Source: an uncultured Collinsella sp. (GTDB lineage: Bacteria; Actinomycetota; Coriobacteriia; Coriobacteriales; Coriobacteriaceae). From it: DNA of 64,000 bases. Position numbers and translations under genes: made by a program. The stretch lies in assembly GCA_959020715.1 (NCBI GenBank), contig CAUESV010000009.1:1-64000 (forward strand), written 5' to 3'. This document shows, piece by piece, positions 24,913 through 31,856 of this stretch. How positions within the stretch are numbered: the stretch's first letter is position 1; every line of letters starts with the position of its first letter. The notes below the pieces were generated by a model. The model saw only the letters and a program-made list of their open reading frames with translations, was not told the DNA's origin and made no database searches.

Positions 24913-24973
24913 TTCTCTTGACGGAGAGCATTTCCGTCTCGTTTTGCCGGCAACTTCTACGATAGGAGCCACC

Positions 24974-26335
24974 TTGTCTCGACTAAACAAAGGGGCCGCG
25001 GAGCAGCGTTTTCCACTGCCCGTCTTGCTCCAAAAGCTAGCCTGCGCCATGGCCGTGGCGCTCGCGCTGGCGTGCGCGGGGGCATATGCGCCCACGACCG
25101 CCCAGGCGCTTGAGACCGCAAAGATTACCGCCCGACCCAACACCGGTTCGGGCAGCGCTGTGGTCGGCGGCACCGAGACGCGCATTACCTGGGAAGTTCA
25201 GGCCGATGCCGACGAGGAGCTGAGCGGTCTTTCTTTGACGTTTGTCGACGGCACGACGTTTGGTACCGATGACACGCGATTGACGATGCTCTCGGGCGAG
25301 GACCTCATGGATCGTACGCCCATGAAGCCCACGTGCAAGGCTGACGGCCAGACGCTCAAGATTGACTTTGGCGAGACGGCGCCTGCCGGCGGCTTTTTCC
25401 GTGTCGAGGTTTACGGCGTGACGTTTCCCGTCGAGGGCGGCGATGAGGCCTTCAGCGGCACCTATACGCTCGCCGACGGTTCGACCAAGAAGATTTCCAA
25501 GATTCCCTCGGTGGAGATCAAGGGCGTGACGGCCTTCGATAACTTCCTGGCCGACCTTAAAGAGCAGCCGTGGGTCGAGGCGTGGAACTCCAATATGTTC
25601 CTCCGCCTGTTCCTGAACCCGGTCATTTTGGTCCAGAGCCTGCCGATCGTCTTTAAGGGCTTCCTTATGTCGCTCTCGATCGTGCTTGTGGCGTTTCCGT
25701 TGGCCATTCCCTTTGGCTTTGCGCTGTCGCTCATGCGCATTTCCAAGTCGCGCATCCTGCGTTGTCTTGCCGGCATCTATGTGAATATCATCCGCGGTAC
25801 GCCGGCGTTCCTGCAGATTTACATTGCATTCTTTGGCCTGCCGCTTGCCGGCGTCAAGGTGGACGACTACGTCTTGGGCGTCATCGTCATGGCCATGAAC
25901 TCGTCTGCGTACCTGTGCGAGATCTTCCGCGCCGGTATTCAGTCGATCCCCAAGGGCCAGAACGAGGCCGCGCGCTCGCTGGGCATGAATGCCTTCCAGA
26001 CGCTGCTCTACATTATGATTCCGCAGACGTTCCGCAATGTCCTGCCTACGTTGACCAGTGAGTTCATCTTGCTTTACAAGGATACGTCGCTGCTCGCGGC
26101 CGTGGGCGTGGTCGAGATCGTCATGAATGCCCGCACCATCGTGGCCACGACGGGCTCCATCACGCCGTATGTGGTTGCCGCCCTGTTCTACCTGGTCATC
26201 ACCCTGCCGCTTGCGCGCTTGGTGAGCGGTCTTGAGGCGAGACTTCTGGGGACGGCCGAGACCAAGAAGAAGCGTCCCGCCAAGAGCGCCGGACAGGTTG
26301 TCGCGACGCCCGCCGATCACATCGCCGGTCTGTAA
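24974..26335 (+). CDS. Amino-acid ABC permease with N-terminal extracytoplasmic domain
   Basis: 453 residues from a TTG start at 24974, preceded by ATAGGAGCC. A hydrophobic signal or anchor (residues 19-38, to about AQA) is followed by an extracytoplasmic beta-rich domain, about 42-175, with VVGGTETRITWEV and ADEELSGLSL. After that comes a HisM/GlnP-type permease with five or so membrane helices and the EAA loop EAARSLGMNAFQ. The domain ahead of the permease is unusual. An upstream ATG at 24869 would run through the terminator hairpin and is rejected. Confidence 0.9.
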   Translation: MSRLNKGAAEQRFPLPVLLQKLACAMAVALALACAGAYAPTTAQALETAKITARPNTGSGSAVVGGTETRITWEVQADADEELSGLSLTFVDGTTFGTDDTRLTMLSGEDLMDRTPMKPTCKADGQTLKIDFGETAPAGGFFRVEVYGVTFPVEGGDEAFSGTYTLADGSTKKISKIPSVEIKGVTAFDNFLADLKEQPWVEAWNSNMFLRLFLNPVILVQSLPIVFKGFLMSLSIVLVAFPLAIPFGFALSLMRISKSRILRCLAGIYVNIIRGTPAFLQIYIAFFGLPLAGVKVDDYVLGVIVMAMNSSAYLCEIFRAGIQSIPKGQNEAARSLGMNAFQTLLYIMIPQTFRNVLPTLTSEFILLYKDTSLLAAVGVVEIVMNARTIVATTGSITPYVVAALFYLVITLPLARLVSGLEARLLGTAETKKKRPAKSAGQVVATPADHIAGL

Positions 26336-26347
26336 GGAGGTCCTGTC

Positions 26348-27097
26348 ATGAGTGAAACGAATTCCAACGAGGTCGTCGTCAGCATCAAGAATCTCCAGAA
26401 GGCCTTTGGCGATAACGTGGTCCTGCGCGATATCGATCTGGATGTGCACAAGGGCGAGGTTGTCGTAGTCCTGGGTCCTTCGGGCTCGGGCAAGTCGACG
26501 ATGCTTCGCTGCATCAATCGTCTGGAGCATCCCACGAGCGGCTCGATTGTCGTTGAGGGCGTGGACGTGTGCGCCAAGGGCGTCGACCTTAACAAGGTAC
26601 GTACGCATCTGGGTATGGTGTTCCAGCAGTTCAATTTGTTCCCGCACCTGTCAGTTAAAAAGAACGTCATGCTCGCGCAGCAAAAGGTGCTCAAGCGCAG
26701 CAAGGAAGAGGCCGAGAAGATTGCCGTCGAGGAACTGACCAAGGTCGGTCTTGCCGAGCGTATCGACTTTATGCCGAGCCAGCTCTCGGGCGGCCAGCAG
26801 CAGCGCGTTGCCATCGCCCGCGCCCTGTCGATGAACCCGCACGTCATGCTCTTTGACGAGGCCACGTCGGCGCTCGACCCCGAGCTGGTTCGCGACGTCC
26901 TTGGCGTCATGCGTGATCTTGCACGTGACGGTATGACCATGATCGTCGTGACGCACGAGATGGGCTTTGCCCGCGACGTTGCCGATCGCGTCGTCTTTAT
27001 GGACGGCGGCGTTATCGTGGAAGAGGGTACGCCGAGCGAGGTCTTCGACCACCCCAAGAGCGAGCGCACCAAGGCGTTTTTGGGCAATATCTCGTAG
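26348..27097 (+). CDS. Polar amino-acid ABC transporter ATP-binding protein (GlnQ-type)
   Basis: 249 residues. Walker A GPSGSGKST, Q-loop FQQFNLFPHL, signature LSGGQQQR, Walker B VMLFDEATSALDPE and the switch His in VTHEMGFA are all intact. It energises uptake by the preceding binding protein and permease. AAGGAGG lies before the ATG, 12 bases after the permease stop. It is the last gene of the operon; a terminator follows. Confidence 0.96.
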   Translation: MSETNSNEVVVSIKNLQKAFGDNVVLRDIDLDVHKGEVVVVLGPSGSGKSTMLRCINRLEHPTSGSIVVEGVDVCAKGVDLNKVRTHLGMVFQQFNLFPHLSVKKNVMLAQQKVLKRSKEEAEKIAVEELTKVGLAERIDFMPSQLSGGQQQRVAIARALSMNPHVMLFDEATSALDPELVRDVLGVMRDLARDGMTMIVVTHEMGFARDVADRVVFMDGGVIVEEGTPSEVFDHPKSERTKAFLGNIS

Positions 27098-27125
27098 CGG
27101 CGCGTCGAAGTAGTCGATATAACAA

Positions 27126-27158
27126 ACGGGGACCGGATAGTATCCGGCCCCCGTTTTT
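27126..27158 (+). terminator. Terminator of the ABC transporter operon
   Basis: ACGGGGACCGGATA pairs with TATCCGGCCCCCGT, followed by TTTT. Confidence 0.9.
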
Positions 27159-27229
27159 GTTTGGGCATGAGCGACTGTTGTTATGCGGTACTCGGCTGTC
27201 AGTTGTCTTGCGACTTTCTGACGGCTTCG

Positions 27230-27649
27230 TTAGGCCAGCTCCGTTCCCAGAGCCTTGCAGGCCGCCTCGCCCTCATCGTCGGGCGCATCGTAGCAAATGA
27301 CGGAATCGACGACGTTGACACCTGCCTCGTCGGCATCGGCCTTCCAGTTGTCCATCCATTCGCCCTCGGCCCACGAATAAGAGCCAAAGAGGACGACCTT
27401 CTTGTCGTCGAGGGTCTCTTTGACCTCGTCCCACATAGGCTGGAACTCGTCATACTCGAGTTCCTCGGAGCCCATGGCGGGGCAGCCGAAGGCAATGGCG
27501 TCATAGCTGGCGGCCTTGTCTGCGGAGAAGTCGGCGCAGGAGATGACCTCTGCCTCGGCGCCGGCACCGGTTGCGCCCTCGGCAACGAAGTTTGCCATGG
27601 CCTCGGTGTTGCCTGTACCGCTCCAGTAGACGACTGCGATCTTGCTCAT
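27230..27649 (-). CDS. Flavodoxin
   Basis: 139 residues, the short-chain flavodoxin length. The FMN phosphate loop is WSGTGNTEAMA near the N-terminus. GSYSWAEGEWMDNW supplies the usual aromatic residues around the isoalloxazine ring. It carries electrons in place of ferredoxin, especially when iron is short. GAAAGGAAG precedes the ATG. It lies 46 bases downstream of the DUF3793 gene and probably shares its promoter. Confidence 0.95.
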   Translation of the reverse strand: MSKIAVVYWSGTGNTEAMANFVAEGATGAGAEAEVISCADFSADKAASYDAIAFGCPAMGSEELEYDEFQPMWDEVKETLDDKKVVLFGSYSWAEGEWMDNWKADADEAGVNVVDSVICYDAPDDEGEAACKALGTELA

Positions 27650-27695
27650 ATGTCTTCCTTTCGGTTGTGCGGCGTGCGGCCGCGTTTTGTATGCT

Positions 27696-28400
27696 CTATC
27701 GGGTTGCTTGGACAAGTTGTCCCAGAGTGCAGCCCTGTTGATAGATGTAGGTAAGGTATTGCGTGCATGCGCGATAGGAATCGAAGGTCGTGAGCGCCTG
27801 CTCAACGTTTGTGTATGCCTTCCATGCGCCAAAGACCTTATAGTTTTCGCCGTGCTGGACGATAAACTGATGGACATCTTCGTAGGGATAGCCCAAAAAA
27901 TAGCCAATTTCGTGGGGGAACTCGCACATGCACCCCGTATCGCAGTGCCTATTTCGCGCGAGCGCGCAGACGCTGCCGTCATAGGCACTCTCTGCGGCAT
28001 TGCTGCTTGCCAGCGTGATGCGCGCGGCGAGATGCACCAGGGACGCGGGCAGGTTGTGGACATCGTAACCTTCGGCGGCAAGCGCCGTCGTGGCGCGGGG
28101 GTCGGAGAGGTATCGCATGAGGTCTGCAGGGCGGTACACATAGATGAGCGCTCCGCAGGGGCGCCAGACCAAAACGCTCATATGGATCCCGAGTGGCTGG
28201 AGCTCGCGGTTGCATTGGGCTATGACGGCGAGCAGGCGAGAGCGTCGCTCTTCGATATGGGTGGCGCCGGGCTTTCCGTTTTGGTTGGCGTAAACGCCGG
28301 GATAGGTAAAGAGCGAAGCCGGCTTGATACCTGCGAGCGTAGGGGAGCAGTTGCGCACGACAGCCGTTTGGTATGTTGGGATGTCAATGGTTCGAGTCAC
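27696..28400 (-). CDS. DUF3793 family protein
   Basis: 234 residues. Recognised from the N-terminal NCSPTLAGIKPASLF and the C-terminal EFPHEIGYFLGYPYEDV and WKAY segments of DUF3793. The function is unknown. The family is often found beside flavodoxin or iron genes in anaerobes, and it is next to a flavodoxin gene here. The GTG at 28400 follows GAAAGGGG. A good promoter and a DtxR/IdeR-like dyad precede it, which fits iron control. Confidence 0.85.
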   Translation of the reverse strand: MTRTIDIPTYQTAVVRNCSPTLAGIKPASLFTYPGVYANQNGKPGATHIEERRSRLLAVIAQCNRELQPLGIHMSVLVWRPCGALIYVYRPADLMRYLSDPRATTALAAEGYDVHNLPASLVHLAARITLASSNAAESAYDGSVCALARNRHCDTGCMCEFPHEIGYFLGYPYEDVHQFIVQHGENYKVFGAWKAYTNVEQALTTFDSYRACTQYLTYIYQQGCTLGQLVQATR

Positions 28401-28420
28401 GATGCCCCTTTCGGTTCCTC

Positions 28421-28439
28421 AGCTGTTAGCCTAGGAAAA
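28421..28439 (-). promoter_or_regulatory. Possible DtxR/IdeR-type operator
   Basis: AGCTGTTAGCCTAGGAAAA shares the core GTTAGCCTA and 11 of 19 positions with the IdeR consensus. It lies directly after the -10 element of the DUF3793-flavodoxin promoter, where a bound repressor would block initiation. Confidence 0.35.
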
Positions 28440-28467
28440 CTTATACACGAAAGTAAGCCATGGTCAA
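28440..28467 (-). promoter_or_regulatory. Promoter of the DUF3793-flavodoxin operon
   Basis: On the minus strand TTGACC, a 16-base spacer and TATAAG, about 40 bases before the GTG start. Confidence 0.7.
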
Positions 28468-28493
28468 CAAAAAAGTTTGAAGAGGGAAACTAA

Positions 28494-28525
28494 TTGACCG
28501 AACAGACATGATTTTGGGTTAAGAT
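28494..28525 (+). promoter_or_regulatory. Promoter of the HMA-domain gene
   Basis: TTGACC and TAAGAT are spaced by 20 bases, longer than optimal. The CsoR-like palindrome follows five bases after the -10. Confidence 0.5.
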
Positions 28526-28529
28526 GGGG

Positions 28530-28546
28530 ACACCCCATGGGGGTAT
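28530..28546 (+). promoter_or_regulatory. CsoR-like copper operator
   Basis: ACACCCCATGGGGGTAT closely resembles known CsoR operators such as B. subtilis copZA (TACCCTACGGGGGTA). It lies between the -10 and the ribosome-binding site of a heavy-metal-associated protein gene. Confidence 0.6.
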
Positions 28547-28575
28547 CTAGATAGGGCTACTTGAAAGGGGAACGC

Positions 28576-28959
28576 ATGAGTGACTTGCTCAGCCCTGCGA
28601 ATCTCATCGTGCTGGCCGTCATTGCCGTCGGCATGTTTTTTGGACTGCGTCGCATTGCCGCTTCGACACATGGGAAGAGTTGTTGCAGCGATGGCGCGAG
28701 CGGTAAGAAGGCCAAGAAGGTGGTGGTTGCGGATACCGATCCGTCCCACTACCCCTATAGCGATGAGTTGCTCATCGGCGGCATGAGCTGCGATGGCTGT
28801 GCTCAAAATGTTGAGAATGCCCTCAATGCGCTGGACGGCGTGTGGGCAACGGTAACGTACGCGGACCACGCAGCGCGCGTGCGCTCCAAGCGGCCGATCG
28901 ATCGCGGTGTCATTGAGACGGCCGTGAGAGATGCAGGCTACTACGTCATGACGCTGTAG
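28576..28959 (+). CDS. Membrane-anchored heavy-metal-associated (CopZ-like) protein
   Basis: 127 residues. An N-terminal membrane helix (residues 9-24) is followed by a basic linker with a Cys-Cys pair (36-37) and a C-terminal HMA domain whose metal site is Cys72 and Cys75 in GGMSCDGC. HMA domains bind Cu(I) and pass it to P-type ATPases. The ATG at 28576 follows AAAGGGG. The CsoR-like operator supports copper induction. No copper ATPase or csoR gene is in the window. Confidence 0.85.
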   Translation: MSDLLSPANLIVLAVIAVGMFFGLRRIAASTHGKSCCSDGASGKKAKKVVVADTDPSHYPYSDELLIGGMSCDGCAQNVENALNALDGVWATVTYADHAARVRSKRPIDRGVIETAVRDAGYYVMTL

Positions 28960-28985
28960 GCCTTGCCTTGGATGCGCGTCCTTGT

Positions 28986-29411
28986 CTAGGCTCGTCCGCG
29001 TAGCTCAATGTCCTGGATGTCGTCGAAGTCGATGGCGATATCTCTGAGTTTGAGCAGCTTGAATGCGGGTAACACTTCGTCGAGAATGCCCGTGCGGCTA
29101 CGATAGCCGTACATATCGTAATAGGTGACGCGTACCAGGTCGCCGCGTTTGAGGCCCTCGAGCTTTTTCGAAAGCTCGAGGGCTTTTTCTTCTGTGAGTT
29201 CGCATTTGGGCTCAACAGTGATCTCTTGTTTGCGCACAAGCTCGTAGTATCCCGTGAGGGCGGCAAAGGGCATAAACTGCGCGGCACGGCCGGCGCGGAT
29301 GGCGCCGTTGGCGGTGAGCTTGGGGTCGGCGGAGCGACGTCTTCCCTCGGGGTCCGCTAGACGTTCAAAAGGCGTCGGTGGCCGCATCGGCTGTTGTTGG
29401 GGCTTAGGCAC
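28986..29411 (-). CDS. YolD-like protein
   Basis: 141 residues. It resembles the YolD-like family, small proteins typically encoded after UvrX/UmuC-type polymerases in Gram-positive bacteria. The motifs RAGRAAQFMPFAAL and the beta-rich C-terminal part (LVRVTYYDMYGYRSRTG) are visible. The GTG start after TAGGAGG overlaps the polymerase gene by 8 bases, so translation is coupled. It is possibly an accessory or regulator of the polymerase, analogous to UmuD, but that is inference. Confidence 0.85.
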   Translation of the reverse strand: MPKPQQQPMRPPTPFERLADPEGRRRSADPKLTANGAIRAGRAAQFMPFAALTGYYELVRKQEITVEPKCELTEEKALELSKKLEGLKRGDLVRVTYYDMYGYRSRTGILDEVLPAFKLLKLRDIAIDFDDIQDIELRGRA

Positions 29412-30909
29412 GATGTCCTCCTACCTGATCGTTGCGTTCGCGTGCGGTGGCGCCGGCGGTAAAGCTTAATCCCTTGACGAGTGCGTTCTTGCCGTACTTA
29501 CCCTTTACGGCCAGGACGGCGCGCGCCAGGTCGCGCTCGCGCTCATCGGCCTTAACATCGCTAAATAGGTTGATGGTGGCAAATTCCTCGGGCATGAGGT
29601 TGCCAAAGCCCAGGTTGATACGCTTGACCGGTCGTTTGGGATCGACAGCCTGCGCCCAGAGCTCATCGAAATAGCCCATGATCTTCTTAAACGAATTGGT
29701 ACGCTCGGGCAGCTTTCGCGAGGCGTTAGAGTGCGCAAAGAGTGCGGCATAGCCACCGCGCGGTTTGCCGCCATGCTCTCCCACAAAGATGCCATCGATT
29801 GCCTGCGCTTCGCGCACCAGGCGACGCCGTTCGTCATCGCGCTGGACGGGCTTGGGCGCACGGGGCGCGAGCTCGGGGCCGGCGGTTGCGGTGGGTTCGA
29901 TACTCGATGTGCTCGAGCGCAGGTGCCCGCATCCGTCCACATACTGCGCTGTACCGCTGGCGTCGAGGCGGCGTATGTCGGCGCGTTCGCTCGCGTAGCC
30001 CACAAAGAGCGAGATGCTGTCACAGACCACGTGTTTATCGACCAAGTCTAAAACGGCATTGTCGACCATCTCGCGCAAGACGGTATAGGCCTGTTCGTAG
30101 GCATAACCCTTCGAGAGCACCTGTCCTGTGGTGGTCGAAGTTGCTTGCGGGCGATAGGCTTGGATATCGGCGATGGTTGTCGGCTCGCGCCCGAAGGCAT
30201 GGTCGATGAGATATTCGGCATTGACGCCGAGCTCGTCGTAAAGCAGGTTTTCGTCGAGCGCCGCGACGCCCATCAGATCGTAGACGCCGTATTTCTCGAG
30301 GCGGGCTGCCACGCCGGGACCGATGCCCCAGATATCGGTGATGGGACGATGGGGCCAGATCTCCTTGCGAAAGGTCTCGTCGTCGAGTATGCCGATGCGG
30401 CTGGGTACGTGCTTGGCGGTAATGTCGAGCGCTACCTTGGCCTGGAATAGGTTGGGGCCGATGCCGACCGTCGCCGTGATGCCGGTGCGCGCGAGGACCT
30501 CGTCGCGCAGCGTGCAGGCGAACCCTTCCGCATCTGTGTGATAGAGGTCCAGATAGGGCGTCACGTCGATAAAGCATTCATCGATTGAATAGACGTGAAT
30601 GTCTTGCGGACTTACGTATTCCAGATAGATGCCGTAGATTTGCGCCGACACCTCCATATAGTGCTGCATGCGCGGTACGGCCGTGATGTAGTCGATGCCA
30701 TCGGGAATCTCGAATAGGCGGCAGCGATTGTGAATCCCTAAGTCCTTCATAGCCTGTGTGATGGCGAGGCAGATGGTCGTGCGCCCGCGCGATTCGTCGG
30801 CAACGACCAGGTTGGTGGTGAGCGGATCGAGCCCACGGTCGACGCACTCGACGCTGGCATAAAACGTCTTGAGGTCGATGCAGATATAGGTGTGCTGCTC
30901 GTGCGCCAT
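29404..30909 (-). CDS. Y-family DNA polymerase (UvrX/UmuC-like)
   Basis: 501 residues. The catalytic acids are in CIDLKTFYASVE and VYSIDECFIDV; the helix-hairpin-helix ITDIWGIGPGVAARL and a little-finger domain follow. It copies damaged DNA with low fidelity during the SOS response. The ATG at 30909 follows AAAGGA. A consensus promoter with an overlapping LexA-type box lies just upstream, giving direct evidence of SOS control. It forms an operon with the YolD-like gene. Confidence 0.93.
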   Translation of the reverse strand: MAHEQHTYICIDLKTFYASVECVDRGLDPLTTNLVVADESRGRTTICLAITQAMKDLGIHNRCRLFEIPDGIDYITAVPRMQHYMEVSAQIYGIYLEYVSPQDIHVYSIDECFIDVTPYLDLYHTDAEGFACTLRDEVLARTGITATVGIGPNLFQAKVALDITAKHVPSRIGILDDETFRKEIWPHRPITDIWGIGPGVAARLEKYGVYDLMGVAALDENLLYDELGVNAEYLIDHAFGREPTTIADIQAYRPQATSTTTGQVLSKGYAYEQAYTVLREMVDNAVLDLVDKHVVCDSISLFVGYASERADIRRLDASGTAQYVDGCGHLRSSTSSIEPTATAGPELAPRAPKPVQRDDERRRLVREAQAIDGIFVGEHGGKPRGGYAALFAHSNASRKLPERTNSFKKIMGYFDELWAQAVDPKRPVKRINLGFGNLMPEEFATINLFSDVKADERERDLARAVLAVKGKYGKNALVKGLSFTAGATARERNDQVGGHRA

Positions 30910-30940
30910 CCGTGTCCTTTCATCAAACACATGTTCTTAT

Positions 30941-30954
30941 CGAATATCTGTTCG
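30941..30954 (-). promoter_or_regulatory. LexA (SOS) box
   Basis: CGAATATCTGTTCG matches the Gram-positive LexA consensus CGAACNNNNGTTCG at all but one base. It abuts the -10 element. Confidence 0.78.
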
Positions 30955-30983
30955 ATAATACCCGCTCATTCGGACATCGTCAA
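30955..30983 (-). promoter_or_regulatory. Promoter of the Y-family polymerase operon
   Basis: On the minus strand TTGACG, a 17-base spacer and TATTAT. Confidence 0.8.
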
Positions 30984-31081
30984 AACCTGTCCCTTTTTGG
31001 CAGGTATGGTCGTGCGGTTGGATTGGGTTTTAACGCAGCTCTAAAGAGTGCGAAACAGCTCGGAAAACCTCGCTTCGTAGC

Positions 31082-31657
31082 ATGGGCCTAACGATTGATA
31101 CCGCCTATACGCACGGAAAGGTTGTGGAAAAGATGGTCAATTATGGGTTTGGTATGCCGACGCGCCTTGTTGCGGATGGAGACGTGGCTCGCTGGTGCGG
31201 ACGATTGGTCGCTCACTACGGAGGCACCAAGGCGCTGGTTGTGCTGGGCGGTGACAAGCATACGCGCGATGAGCTTGTCTCGGCGGCACTTGGCTCGCTT
31301 GATCGAGCCCTACTCGAGCGTGTGCTTTTCCGCTGCAGCTCGTTTGAGGGCGACGGGGGAGACGAGCTGATCGACGAAGCCGTGGCCCATGCAACCGACG
31401 AAGGCGTGGACTTTGTCCTGGCGATTGGCGATGCCGATACTGCTGGCTTTGCGCGCGAGCTCGCGCGTCGCATGGCGGCGCTCGATGCCGGCGAAGACGG
31501 CTTTGTGCCTTATGGATGCATTGTCTCGGAGGGCAAGGTGCCTGCTGTCGTGGGCACCGGCGAGGTTCCCGTTTTTGCCATTATCGCGCCCGAACTGCTG
31601 GAGGGCATCGGGTCTCCTCTGCGTGAGTTGCTCGGTAGCGTCTGCGCTGCGGCCTAA
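31082..31657 (+). CDS. Iron-ADH-like N-terminal domain protein (half-length)
   Basis: 191 residues. It resembles only the NAD-binding half of iron-containing alcohol dehydrogenases: YGFGMPTRLVADGD (family form: F-x-NPT), TKALVVLGGD, and DFVLAIGDADTAGFARELA where the family has the GGGS-x-x-D motif. The C-terminal metal domain is absent, so dehydrogenase activity is unlikely. A second ATG at 31133 (after GGAAAGG) fits the family N-terminus and may be the true start. Related repeats (AACCTGTCCCTTTTTG) flank the gene. Either a decayed gene or a repurposed domain. Confidence 0.65.
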   Translation: MGLTIDTAYTHGKVVEKMVNYGFGMPTRLVADGDVARWCGRLVAHYGGTKALVVLGGDKHTRDELVSAALGSLDRALLERVLFRCSSFEGDGGDELIDEAVAHATDEGVDFVLAIGDADTAGFARELARRMAALDAGEDGFVPYGCIVSEGKVPAVVGTGEVPVFAIIAPELLEGIGSPLRELLGSVCAAA

Positions 31658-31667
31658 TATCTGCCAT

Positions 31668-31731
31668 AAAGGGACAGGTTAATTTTGGTAGGTAAAGCGT
31701 TTGACCTGCCAAAATAAACCTGTCCCTTTTT
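31668..31731 (+). terminator. Long-stem terminator with repeated motif
   Basis: AAAGGGACAGGTTAATTTTG and TAGGT pair with ACCTGCCAAAATAAACC and TGTCCCTTTT, about 26 bp with a T tail. The same AACCTGTCCCTTTTTG string occurs at 30984-30999. Confidence 0.85.
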
Positions 31732-31856
31732 GATCGGTTGCCGTTTGGGGGCCGATTGGCAACGCTCGCTGATTGTAGTCTTGACCTGCGCTAGAATAGT
31801 GGCATCTGAATGTCCGGGCGCATGGAGGCGTGCGCCCGTATGCTGAGGAGGACTCT

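Noticed and set aside
24869..24973. Longer permease N-terminus from ATG 24869
   Set aside because: It would translate through the strong 18-bp hairpin; the TTG at 24974 has a clear ribosome-binding site.
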